DNA from: Artocarpus heterophyllus
Taxonomy: Eukaryota > Streptophyta > Magnoliopsida > Rosales > Moraceae
Reading direction: 5' to 3'
DNA: 64,000 bases
NCBI GenBank assembly: GCA_025403435.1
Contig: CM046327.1
Span: 10,284,218-10,348,217 of the forward strand
Position numbers and translations under genes: made by a program. Positions 11,811 to 22,800 of this stretch are shown in pieces (position 1 is the stretch's first letter; the number at the start of each line of letters is the position of its first letter). The notes beneath the pieces are model-generated. The model saw only the letters and a program-made list of their open reading frames with translations. It was not told where the DNA came from and searched no databases.

Positions 11811-12461
11811 TTACAGATGGAGATTCAAATCAATTGGCCGCTCCCGGCTTTCCCTTTCCCATTCAAGCTTGGATGTTGCAGCGTCGGATTCTGGATGTAC
11901 GATTTGCATTTTATCTATCAATTCCTTAGCTGTTGAAGCAGTAACAAAGATTTGTCTCTCTGATTCTGTAGTGATGTTTTCTTCCACAGCGTAATCTAGA
12001 AATTTCAAAAGACCGTCATAAAAACCATTTACATTCAGCAGTCCCAAAGGTTTGGAATAAAAGCCCAACAATTGCCCACAAGCAACTACGAATATTTCCT
12101 CAAGAGTACCTAGACCACCAGGTAATGCTATAAAAGCATCAGAATTATAGATTATTTCTTTAAAATTTCTAGGGATACTCCTGACTCCTTTTCCCTTACC
12201 TATGGCTTCCTTATAAAGGTTTCCTTCAACTGGAATATGAGGCCAAATTCTTACAACAGTAGCGTCGCTAGACCTAGCTGCTAGTGCCATATTTTCCATC
12301 ATTTTTATACTACCACCCCCATAGATTATGTTAATCTTCTTGCGTGCTAGGACTTGCCCTAAGTGATTTGCAGCTTCTAAATAAGCTTTATCTTTTCCAA
12401 GGCTGGAACCACAAAAGACACAGACATTCTTTATTTTCTTCGTGGACTGGGAGGTAGACAT
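11811..12461 (-). CDS. LOG-like: LOG-family protein (cytokinin riboside 5'-monophosphate phosphoribohydrolase-like), retrotransposon-borne
   Basis: Intact, intronless 216-aa ORF, the normal length for plant LOG enzymes, which release active cytokinin bases from nucleotide precursors in the cytosol. Visible features: the N-terminal VCVFCGSS strand (13-20), the YGGGS phosphate-binding loop (47-51), the signature PGGLGTLEE (114-122) with the catalytic Glu region retained, and the KPLGLLNVNGFYDGLL stretch (137-152). Deviations: the usual GLMG after GGGS is KMME, and the region before SDAF reads SIPRNFKEI, so the Arg normally used in catalysis seems replaced or shifted by one place. The ATG at 12461 is the first in the frame; the frame opens only after a TAA just upstream of 12500, where the codon is GTG. 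Plant LOG genes normally have several introns, so an mRNA-derived capture is likely. The last 25 or so residues are not LOG-like. Activity is uncertain. Confidence 0.88.
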   Translation of the reverse strand: MSTSQSTKKIKNVCVFCGSSLGKDKAYLEAANHLGQVLARKKINIIYGGGSIKMMENMALAARSSDATVVRIWPHIPVEGNLYKEAIGKGKGVRSIPRNFKEIIYNSDAFIALPGGLGTLEEIFVVACGQLLGFYSKPLGLLNVNGFYDGLLKFLDYAVEENITTESERQIFVTASTAKELIDKMQIVHPESDAATSKLEWERESRERPIDLNLHL

Positions 12462-12500
12462 ATTTGGTTTATAGAAGTGGTTGTTTAATGTCTGCTCCAC

Positions 12501-13106
12501 TTAGACTTCGGGTTCTATATGAGATTTTAAAGATGAGAAATATACAAAAAGGGCTAAAGAGATAGACGAGTAGGTAATGAAAAGGTAATCCAAAGATTTA
12601 AACAAAATCTTGTGCGGATAAGAGAGTAAGATAGGGTGATTGATAGTTTACAGAAAATCTGATTCACTTTTTGAAAAAGATTAGACTCTAATTGTATAAC
12701 TTTTGACAATTGAGAACAATTTGACAGAAGACCCTCTTGACACAACTGTAGACTTTTTGACAAATATACACCAAGTCTAGAAATTTAATATAAACGACAA
12801 ATACTGTAGAACTTTTGAAATTTGAGACACAAATCTTGAAATATCTGGATAAGCTTTTCAAAATTCAAACATATTACTGTACCGTATGTGACGTGTCTGA
12901 TAAGATAATATATTTTATTATATATATATATTTAAGAAAATCATAAATTAAATAAGATATTAACACTTACTGTATCAATCTAATAATCACAATTATTTCA
13001 AACACAAAAGCAAATATTCTGAGTAAAAGAAAAACACAAACTGTTGAACATCAGCTAAAACTGCTTCAAATAAGTAAAGACTAAATAACCTTTATAGAGC
13101 GATGAC
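12501..13106 (-). other. Spacer between the two captured ORFs
   Basis: AT-rich 0.6 kb with no coding signal on the element strand. It could hold a 3' UTR, a promoter or an intron-like segment allowing expression of the downstream LOG ORF; nothing in the sequence decides this. A short open frame around 12554-12763 has no protein-like features. Confidence 0.5.
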
Positions 13107-13628
13107 TTATTCCCCATCCAGTTTTCTTATGGCTTGGCAAACAGGATCTAGAAATACCATATTCCTGAGGCGTTGTCTTTCTGTATAAAATTTAGGCCAG
13201 AGTTTAAAAATAGCTCCTTGAACATATCCACTAGGGTGACCGTGGAGAGGAGGATGGATGCTATCTAAGTTCTCCTTTGAAAGTCCATCCCTACAAAACC
13301 TTATTTTATCCTCTCTATTCGTAGACATATAACCAGGTGAAGTACATTTACCGTTACAATTTTGTCTTCCACATTTGTTACAAGTGACCACGATGGCACG
13401 AGCTCTTCTTTTCATTGCACTACGACTGGTACCTGTTCCTGGTAAACCGACATCTTGACTAAAGTCACTCGGACGGATTTTCCCCTCTATCAACATTCTC
13501 ACATCACAAGGGATGCCAAAATGCATAAGAATCCACAACCGAGTAATTCTAGCCTTGTATTTCTTTCTGAGAATCTTTTGGGAGAGTGATGGGAAATACT
13601 TTCTCATGTGTTGGTACTTTGGGTCCAT
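13107..13628 (-). CDS. Arg-rich Cys-finger protein resembling carlavirus-type nucleic-acid-binding protein
   Basis: Intact 173-aa ORF with ATG at 13628, upstream of the LOG ORF in the element's sense direction. It is basic: a Lys/Arg-rich N-terminus (10-30), a GIPCDVRMLI segment (38-47), then GTSRSAMKRRARAI (66-79), directly followed by a Cys cluster C83-x2-C86-x4-C91-x3-C95 and SPGYMSTN (97-104). This order (IPxDV-like segment, Ser/Arg-rich stretch, Cys finger, PG-x-S-x-N) is that of the small Cys-rich nucleic-acid-binding proteins of carlaviruses and relatives (Viral_NABP family), which bind nucleic acid and can suppress silencing or reach the nucleus. The loop between the second and third Cys is shorter than in carlaviruses, and residues 115-173 have no counterpart that I recognise. 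The assignment is by eye; a host zinc-finger gene or an element-specific protein remains possible. Confidence 0.6.
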   Translation of the reverse strand: MDPKYQHMRKYFPSLSQKILRKKYKARITRLWILMHFGIPCDVRMLIEGKIRPSDFSQDVGLPGTGTSRSAMKRRARAIVVTCNKCGRQNCNGKCTSPGYMSTNREDKIRFCRDGLSKENLDSIHPPLHGHPSGYVQGAIFKLWPKFYTERQRLRNMVFLDPVCQAIRKLDGE

Positions 13629-15199
13629 GATGAGATTAAAGAAGAGTAAATAGAAAGGAAAAATTAAGATTGTAAGTTGCAGAATCCTAGAATTCCTTCT
13701 TCTCTTAGAGGGAAAAAAAGAATTTCTAGTGAAAAAGAAGAGGATTTGCGATTTAGAGAGAAAATAACAAATTAAGAGAGAAAAAATGAACTCGGAGAAA
13801 TAAGCTCCTATGCACAGTAAACGTATATGTAAACAATGATTAAACCACTGTATATGACACGTATAGAGACCACGTGGGAGAGACAGTGTGAATCAAACTG
13901 ATTTAAGATTTGAACTAGGCCCAAATGTTCTTAGTTGAAAATGGTCAGGTTGTTTCGGGCCTTAACACATTTAGAACGAGTTAAATAACAAACATAAAAT
14001 TGAAAACCAATTTGTATAAATCTTAAACCCAATTTAAAGCCCACCATAGATAAAGTTAACTATGAACAACAAATCTAATTTAACGACAACAAGGATCTTC
14101 CTGAATGATCCAGCAACTCAAATAATTTTGTTTTAATCAAAACCTTATTGAACAATGCATACACCCATATGTTATTGATAATACTCAACATCTATCAATG
14201 GATTCATCATCATTACTACCAAGGGTTTAGAATGTGACTAACCTTGAAATCAATACGATTTACGTCTTTCAACGTAGACCATATCAACGAACAAAGACAC
14301 TTGATGTTACTACTTAAGAACATCTACAATCCCCACAATTCTACTTATACAATATATAATTTCCTCATATAACAAAACCTTAGGTAACCAAAAGATTCAC
14401 ATCTAAACATCTAAAACTTAAACATTTTATCGTAATTATTCAAAATTATTATAAGTGCCTTAAGTATTATGATTTACTTAAGGAAACTCCTATTGATCAT
14501 TTTTCTATTGCATCTATATATAAAGATTCACTGATACACTTAAATACAATGTACGTAACAAAATATTCCAATTTTGAGATTCATGCATTCTAGACTTTAC
14601 ACAGTCTCAACAGACCAAAAGTCTAACATTTATCTCTCTCAAGATTCAATACCATGATTCCCAACTTATATCATATTCCTCAAATAAATAGAACTTTCAA
14701 GAAAAGTTATTGACACTTATGTGCTCCATCGAATCCACACATAATCATTACCTAGGTTTAAATCAATTACGAAAAATTTGGCATATCTATGTCAAACTTT
14801 ATAATCAATAAATCAAGCCTTATATTTCTTATTGTTTTTCACGAGACAAAAGGCTTTTAAATCCTCGTATCTATACGAATTTCTCATCGTTTATACGAAT
14901 TAGATATGCTTATAGATCCAAATATTATACGAATCTTTCATAGGCAATCTACTTATAAACTCATTCCATATAATTATCATTCCCTCATAACTATTAATAC
15001 TTTCCTTCTATATAATTATTGTACTCATATAACCATTAGTATTTTCATTCTATGGCCTTTCCATGTTACATCCTTCTAGACTGTATAAATCAATGTGAAT
15101 GTTCATTTTGATAATGACAATGAAAATTCAGCTTCAAAACCATCTCAAAAATATATTTTTTTAAAGTGGTGCTACACTCCCTAGGTTAACCGAACCTAG
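13629..15199 (-). other. 5' leader of the LOG-carrying element
   Basis: 1.57 kb between the PBS and the first ORF, where gag would start in an autonomous element. No gag-like reading frame is visible. About 14860-15060 has short repeated ATACGAAT and TATAATTAT-type words. It may contain packaging or dimerisation signals shared with the helper element. Confidence 0.55.
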
Positions 15200-15211
15200 G
15201 CTCTGATACCA
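15200..15211 (-). other. Primer-binding site, initiator Met tRNA
   Basis: The minus strand reads TGGTATCAGAGC, an exact complement to the 3' end of plant initiator tRNA-Met, 7 nt inside the 5' LTR (which ends at 15219). This fixes the element's orientation and the identity of its 5' LTR. Confidence 0.93.
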
Positions 15212-15218
15212 AAAATTC

Positions 15219-17575
15219 TGTAACGCCCCTATATGGGGGTTAACAGTTTTTAATGAGATAAAATAAAAATAAATAATAAAAGTAAAACCTTGAAAATAAA
15301 ATTTGCCCGGGACTTAAATGAAAACTCTCAACTCAAAAATAAAAATATAAACGATAAATAAACCACAGTTTAATGTAGCACCTTAAATTTAATAATATAA
15401 ACTGTTGTCATCATCATTTTAACCCTCAACACATTGTAATACAGTCACAGAAAGTAACAATTGATGCTTACATTATCATGAAGAACATTCTCAACAATTG
15501 AAGCAGTCCCAATGTAAGATAGCTACATCACTTCCTCAACTATATTTCTCGTAGCCACCTCACACTTAGTGAGTCCTGAAAAGATAAAAATATAAGGGAA
15601 TGAGCGACACTATGCTCAGTAGAGAAAGCCATTACTCACCTTTAGGTTTTTATCATTACCACATTAAAACCTGCATGGTTAGTAAGTTACATAATATTCC
15701 AGATTATGAGGTTTATTATGATCACATCTTATGGATACCGTAGTTAATCATTACCAAGTGTCATAATTACACATTTATACAAATATTACCAATCATCATT
15801 GTTCCTAGGTATCCATGTTAAATTGAGTATCACTCAACTCATCGAAACCCAAATGGGCACACTTGATCACCCTATAAACATTCCAAGGGTGTTCCGGTGA
15901 GGGGACATCAAGCCCCGAGTCCTCACCAAGTCGATTCTTGTACAGTGTGTTCTGGGACTTTCAACCCAAGGAAGCGTCATCGCCTTCTCCCTATTTTACC
16001 TTTTAGGGTATTCATGCCCAAGGACGTAACCGTCGCCCTCTTCATGTCTCACAATTTCTCTATATTGAATCATTATTAATAGAGTTAGTTTTCCTAACCA
16101 TGCTTCTCAATTTATAACATGTGTCAATTCATTATGTTCCTCGCCGTACAATACAAGACGAGTCCATGTCATAGTTTCATATGTGATACTCATATAATAT
16201 TAGTTCAACATAGATATATATATTGCGGCAAAACAATCAATTTTAATTCTATAAAAACCTCACAAAAGATGAGTAATAGAATCCCTACCTTTCAAGCTTA
16301 TCAACAATCTTTTAATCCTGGAATCAATTAACGTTAGCTCCATACTCCCTTGATCCTAAGGCGTGCATAAGGACAATTAAAACTAAAGCACAACATACAA
16401 CTACATTCATAAATAAATCATGTGTAAAGCTATCTTACTAGTATGCCATTAAAGCTTTTATATAAATCTCTTTTGAATACCACAGTAAACAATTTTTGTC
16501 TTAACACAATATAAAATGTGAACAAGTAATCTATATGTTTTAGTCCCTAATAAGATTCATCAATCACTTAGGATAATATTGGAAAGGTTGCAAGACATTA
16601 AAGAATTAGGTGGTGAGCAAAGATGGGTTCTTGGTTCAGGTTAGTAGCTGGTATACCATAACAAACTGGCAGATTTACTAGTTTCCAATACAAAAATTGA
16701 ATAATTCTTAGAAAATAAAATACAACTCCGATTTAGGTTTATGATAGCTCGTTAGAAAGCCTAGGATGCTACTTTTCAAATATGCAAACCAATTCATAAA
16801 ATTCATTTTAATTTAATCTTAGAATTTCAAGAAATAACCACTGCCCATAGAGGTATTACAAAGTTTAACAATATAAATTTTCTGTCTAGGGCATATACAC
16901 TTAGACTTCATACATATGCTCCAAAATAGCAACAAACATATACTTAGGTTTAAGAACGCAAATTTGAATAATCCTTTAGTATAAAAGAAAATTTATAAAT
17001 GAAAGACTAAATTTGTTCATAAGATTCTAACCTCGGATTATGGTTAGTTGGAAGCTTGAAATGGCTTCAAAACAGGTTCCTTTACTTCGGTATGACTGAA
17101 ATTCTTGCTCAAATGGAGGTGATGGTGGCTGATTTTTATGGCTGCCTTGAAGAAGTTCTCTAAGTATTTTGCTTCAGCAAAGAAATGAGAAGAAGAGTGT
17201 GGGAACCGTGGAAGAGAAAGGAAGAAAAGATGAAGTCTTTGAAGAGAAGTGATAGAAACAATTATAGAGGAGACATGTTGAAGCATGTCACGGAGGAAAT
17301 AAAGAAAATGAGGGTCAAGAGTAGTTGGAAAAGATATCCTTATGTCTCATCTAAAGACTTTTACACACATAATGCCAATATGACATTTTTGAGATTTATT
17401 AGAAGTTCTAAGGCTTTTTAGTAATCATACTAAATAAATATAGGAGAATTTTAGAAAATTTAAAAATAGATAAAAATAAATATTATAAAATAAATTTAAA
17501 TGAAGCAATTTTTTTTATACACTAAAAATTAATTTAATTACCTCAATACCCGTTAGGAGAATAACGGGTGTCACA
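15219..17575 (-). repeat. 5' LTR of the LOG-carrying element (2357 bp)
   Basis: Pairs with 8500-10855 with about 19 differences, including one 1-bp indel near 17210. Ends are TGTAACGCCCC and GGGTGTCACA on the plus strand. This copy should carry the promoter that drives the two internal ORFs toward lower coordinates. Confidence 0.93.
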
Positions 17576-17580
17576 ACGTT

Positions 17581-18171
17581 CAAGGTGCCTGTCAGGCTCC
17601 GGTCGAGGATCTCAACACCTCAGCATTAAACGTGCGTTTTAAGGTCGTAGGGTGAGATCCTGCATGGGCTACCTTTTAATGTATTTCCCAATTGGCCCCT
17701 ACTCAGGGAGAGACTTAGCTCGGATTTGCCTTTCGTAGAGGGAGCGCATCCCCTGGGAGTTGAACTCGTGTTCCTCTTGAATAAGAGAGTCTTATGGTGT
17801 CCCCTAGGTAACAATCCCACGTTTAATGTTAAGTTGTTGAAATCCTCGGCCAGAGCCTGACGGGTACCTCGAACGTATTGCCGAGAGAGCCCTTGTTTGG
17901 GGAGAGACCCAGCTCGGATTTGCCTCCTGCGGGGGAGCTTGTCCCCTAGGAGTTGAACCCGTCTCCTCTTGGATAAGAGGGTCTTAGGGTGTCCCCTAGG
18001 TACCAATCCCCCTAAGACCCTCTTATCCAAGAGTAGACGGGTTCAACTCCCAGGGGACGCGCTCCCCCCGCAGGAGGTAAATCCAAGCTAGGTCTCTCCC
18101 CAAGCAGGCACCCTCTCGGCAATACGATGGAGGTAACCGCCAGACTCTGACCTAGGATCTCAACACCTAAA
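17581..18171. repeat. Foldback MITE 1 (right end), a partial copy and MITE 2
   Basis: 17581-17627 completes the element interrupted at 8499. 17833-18171 is a second full copy, opening TGTTGAAATCCTCGGCC and closing GATCTCAACACC. Its arms at 17875-18000 and 18005-18126 form a near-perfect hairpin. A lone arm lies at 17690-17815. Arms hold a GGTTCAACTCC B-box-like word. Confidence 0.65.
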
Positions 18172-18194
18172 CAGGCTACAAGTACAAAATACTT

Positions 18195-18755
18195 ACTAAT
18201 CACAATGACTATATCCTCTTTAATCTCGGCCATGTTAAATGAATTATCAAGTAATTTAATTTCAAAGATTTTTTAAGGAAAATTAAAACGTCAAATCATA
18301 ACACATTTTTATTGAAAATTTACATGAAAATCCAAACATATTGCATTTACAAAATCAAACTCTTTAGAATATGTCTCGAGAGAAAATTGAAAACAATTTA
18401 ACTCTGTAACTTAGCCATTCTAAACAAATTTAATTTATAACTTTCATTTTAAATTTTTAGACTAAATCTCAACATTTTTTATTATTTAAAAGAATCATAT
18501 AGCAAACAACGATACACAAAAATATATTATAAAAGAGAAAAAATAAAGACATTACCTTTAAAGTGTTTTCCTATAGTTTAATGCTCTAAATCCAGTAAAT
18601 CTTTCTTCGAACTCTGCTCCTAGTGGACAGTCCTAAAAAAGTGACTTCCTCCCGTAGTAAGTGTCGAAGGACACGACATATGGGTCTTATGTGAACATGC
18701 CCTCAAGATTAGCAAAATGTGAGACATTTAAGCTTGTGAAACTTAGACTCATTTT
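18195..18755 (-). repeat. Second copy of the Tat-like internal segment 7610-8165
   Basis: Diverged direct repeat of 7610-8165. On the minus strand both copies read a similar peptide around VSFDTYY; this copy has in-frame stops. The duplication predates the LOG-element insertion that now separates the copies. Confidence 0.6.
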
Positions 18756-18979
18756 GTGTTCTTGGTACGTCCATAAAAACGATGCTAGAGGCGCTAAAGG
18801 AGGTGGTGGCCGCATAGGATCTTAGTAAGAATAGTCTTTAGTGAACTCTTTTGCAACTGAGATTGAGAACTTAAGACTAAAGGTGATAATTGTTCCTTTT
18901 CTACAGCTAAATTTTTGTTCTCTTCGTCACATTCTTCTTCTAATGTTTGTTCCTCAAAATAGGTGGGTTCTATATGTTC

Positions 18980-19640
18980 CTCTTCTATGGTTTAGTATAT
19001 TGTCTCTTCTTCAACTAAAGAATCTTCTTCAAACAACTCAAGAGTTTCCTCAATTGGCTCAACAAGTTCTTCTAAGTGAAAATTTTGTGCTAAGATATCT
19101 TTGAAAAGAATGGTTTCATTTTGTTTTACCTTTGACACTAATTGACACAAAGTAGTTTTTATTTCCTCTTGATCTTTTAGTAATTCTTTCAATTTTTTCA
19201 ATAAATTTTCTGAGATTCTTTTCATGGTTTGCTTAAACTCTTCTAGGGTTTCCTCCAAACTTTTCTTCTTCAGATTTCCTAATGAATTTTTAGGTTGAAA
19301 GGAAGGTTATGAAGTTTAGATGTTAGGCCAAAGTTTTGAATTATTCTCTCTTCTTACATTGTTCCTTCTATTATTCACCCAATAATCAAATTTGGTCATG
19401 TTTTCTATCATGAAATAGACTTCGTCAATAGTTTGTTGGTAAAAAGTGGTGGTATCATTTTCTCTTTCAACCTAATTTCTTGTTTCAAGATTTAACCTAT
19501 CTATGAAAACTTTAAACAAATATTCCCTAGAAAGACCATGGTAAGTGTACCTATCTAGTAAGTCTTTAAATCTCCACCAAGTACTATAAAAATTCTAAGT
19601 GTTTTTGGGGAAAACATGCAACAAAATGTAGATGAATTTC
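18980..19640 (-). pseudogene. Retrotransposon gag relic (Tat/Athila-like)
   Basis: On the minus strand near 19500-19600 the sequence reads STWWRFKDLLDRYTYHG, a degenerate form of the WERFKDLL...CPHHG block of Tat/Athila gag, followed by LFKVFIDRLNLETR. Further on (19258-18992) an 88-aa Glu/Lys-rich, probably coiled-coil segment is still open. Stops and frameshifts occur between them. This is the capsid gene of the outer element, interrupted upstream by the solo LTR at 19856. Confidence 0.7.
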
Positions 19641-19855
19641 CCAAAACATTTTTTTATTTTTGAAAATTTTTATTTTTTTATTTTGAATTTCTTTAAAGAA
19701 AAAATTTCAAGTCGAATAATGCTTAATTAATCAGATTCCTAAATCGTTAGGGGTTTACACCGGATACATTTAGAATTCCCAACTTTCTTAGAAAAAGGGT
19801 TTTAGCCTTGTGCTAGTGAAATAAAGTTCCAAAAGTGGGCCTTTTTGACACAATC

Positions 19856-22800
19856 TGTAACGACCCGCCTATGTGACCGTTACTTAACTTGAACATAATC
19901 GTAATTTCAGCATACTTTAATATAAAGTACCAAAAATTACGGAATAAAAATTTTTAAATGAACATGAATTCTTGATGATAAAGAATTCATAACATATAGC
20001 CTTGAAGGAAATATTAATCATTTCTCAAAACTTAATTTCGTAAAACTATAAAGAAATATTAATCATTTCTCAAAACTTAATTTCATAAAACTAACATATT
20101 AATATTAATTTTTTAAACATGAAAATAACGTAATAATCATTACGTTTTAACATAATCATAATAATTTTCTTGAAACTTTTCCTCCAAACATAAGGATAAT
20201 CATTTAAAAACTATTACTTTTACAATATTTCTTAAAACATAATCGTCTAAACTTTCATAATAATAAATTCATAAAACATATTCATAAAATTCATTCCTCA
20301 ACTTAACACAAAACCTATATAATTCACCTTTTTGAAAATTTCATTCATTTATTGCATTATCAATTGCAACATTTTAAAACTTAAACTTCTCTAGACTAAG
20401 GTTGGGTAACCACAATCTCAGTTTTCGTAAAAGAAAAACATGCATAAATTTGTAAACCAATACTGCGGAAATAATACAAATCTTTTTTTCCTTTAACATT
20501 CCTTAAAATATACTTAAATGCTATTACAACTTCTGTTGCAATTTTAGATGAGGCACTGCTCAACACTTGACTTTAAAATCCTTTCAAATTATTTCTTAAA
20601 ACTTAATAAGAAACATTTAACTAAATCCTAGCTTAAAATTTAACTTTATAATTATACAAAACATTTTGTAAATACATATCTTAAACTTTGAAAACATATC
20701 TTAAAACTTCAAACTCCTTGAACTTTGAAAGCACTATTTCAAATAGTGGAAAAATAACCTCTTTTTTTGGCAACAAAAACATACCATAATGGTATCCATA
20801 CCCATCTCCACCATTCGTCTGCCGCTTACCACTGTCCATCAAATGTCACTGATAGGTTTTCTTACCTACAGCATGAACATACTTAAATGAGCTTTCGCTC
20901 AGTAAATAGGAAATCAGTCTCGCAAAACATAACTAAAAAACATTTTAATAAAACTATGCATGAACATTTTATGTTGACTTATCAACTTGTTTTATGCTTA
21001 ATCATTTAAACCAGTACTTATCTTGTTACTTAACTTTCATTATCTTATAAATTTTAGTGTTCGTACTAGCTTCATTAATCATGAGATCATAAACATGATG
21101 CTTTCCTTGTGGAAGACTTGAGATGCCTCTCTTGTGGAAGACTTGAGACCATCGAACACCAAGGTCATAACTTTATCTTTACTTTGAGTACCTCACGACA
21201 AGGAGGCTGGTACAACTTTATGATTTACTTTGAGATGCTTCGCTTATGGAAGACTTGAGACCATCGAACACTGAGGTATAACTTTATCTTTACTTTGAGT
21301 ACCTCACGACAAGGAGGCTGGTACAATGCTTCTTATCACTTTCACTTATCTTATTATGTGTATGTAGTATGACTTATTAGTACATAACATCACTAGTACG
21401 TAAATCATAAATCGTAAATCTAAACATACTTAACTTAAGAGTGACTAAACAATATGATTTAAATGCTACAAACATCACACATAAAACATAACATCTTCAC
21501 AGCATATCATGTTATGACATAACATAACATAATTAATCATAACATAAAACACATCATAACATAAAGTAACAAGTCACTGATCATGCATTTTCATAAATTT
21601 TTATGAAAACATTTAAAAAATTTCATTTAAAAACCGTTCATACTGCAAGTGAGATTTCTACTTACCTGAACTCTAAGCTAAGTGGGTCCAGTTGTATGTC
21701 ATTGTATCTACAGTCTGTGAAAAATCCTTTGCAGTGCTCCTTGAGCTACCATAATGGCTAGGAATGCTTCCTGAAGATCATACATTGCTAGAAACGTTAT
21801 TCTAAACTTTGTTTTTGCAGTTTGAGTCATTTCGATCTACGTGCAGTTGGTACCGATTGATTTTTATCGGAGTGAAATTAGCATAAACAAAGGACACCAT
21901 CGCTTCAAAGCGTCAAAACAAACCAGGAGGCAGTCTCGGATCATTGATCGGAGGTCCGAATTACAAAAACCCAAAGTCACCATTGACGGACGTTGATCGA
22001 CCGTTGACCGATATTGACTGTCGTTGACCGACATCGATCAGGCTCCGTTGGTGGCTAGGCTTGGGCTAGCCCCCCTAGATTGACCCTTTTGAGTCCAATG
22101 GCGGTGTCACTTTCATCAATTTCTGCCTCTAACATAGCAAATTGTGAAGTACAATGTCGGTAAAAATGGATGAGCTCCAATCTTGATTCTCCGGTAGTAG
22201 TGGACCAAAATTGGTTGAGGGCTTTTGCTACCCACTCATTTATGAGCATTTCCCCCCACCAAATTGAGTTGCGGCTGTCGAATTTAAAGAAATCACGACC
22301 ATCTATAGCGGCGGCCGACGACGTTCATGGAACTCCCATTGGTGGTGATTGTGGCGTGAAATTAAGGATGAGGATAGCTTCCTCCTTCAATTCTAATCAT
22401 TTTGCCTCAATCAATTTGAGGTAACATGGCTGGAATCGTCAAGATCGACGTCTCACGTGGTGACGGCGGTGAGTGCTCATTGATCTCCATCCGACGGCGG
22501 TGATTTGGCAAAATTGGGAGGGCAGATCAACTCAGCGTCGCTCTCTGAACCTTTTGGGCCAAGAGGTGTGGATCACCATTGTTGGAGTTGGCAAAATCGC
22601 GGTGGAACAATGATGACAATGGTGGTAGATGGGTGGAGTTTTTCGGCGGCTGTTGAGGTCTAACCATGGATGGGCCTTGTTCCCTTCGTCATGGTGGTCA
22701 TGTAGGAACAAGAATCACGTCGATCGGATATCAGACAATGAAGATATTTTGCTGGAAAGAAATAAGTTTCCCTACCACTTTGGCCAACGTGTGTGGATTT

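Larger units (their letters stand above)
8500..17575 (-). mobile_element. Complete non-autonomous Tekay-like LTR retrotransposon carrying a LOG homologue and a virus-like zinc-finger protein
   Basis: The element is 9.08 kb and is flanked by the 5-bp duplication ACGTT (8495-8499, 17576-17580). Its LTRs are 8500-10855 and 15219-17575; by eye I count about 19 differences in roughly 2356 bp, so the insertion is young. Orientation is minus: the PBS lies just inside 15219 and the polypurine tract just inside 10855. The 4.36-kb interior shows no gag, protease, reverse transcriptase, RNase H or integrase. It holds only two intact ORFs (13628-13107 and 12461-11811). The motif next to the PPT is the one that ends many plant Tekay/Del chromoviruses, which suggests a Tekay element supplied the ends and presumably supplies the enzymes in trans. 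Gene capture by LTR elements is known in plants; I do not know of this gene combination being described. Confidence 0.93.

Noticed and set aside
12462..12500. Extended LOG start at 12500
   Set aside because: The codon there is GTG, directly after a TAA; the first ATG in frame is at 12461, which gives a normal LOG length.
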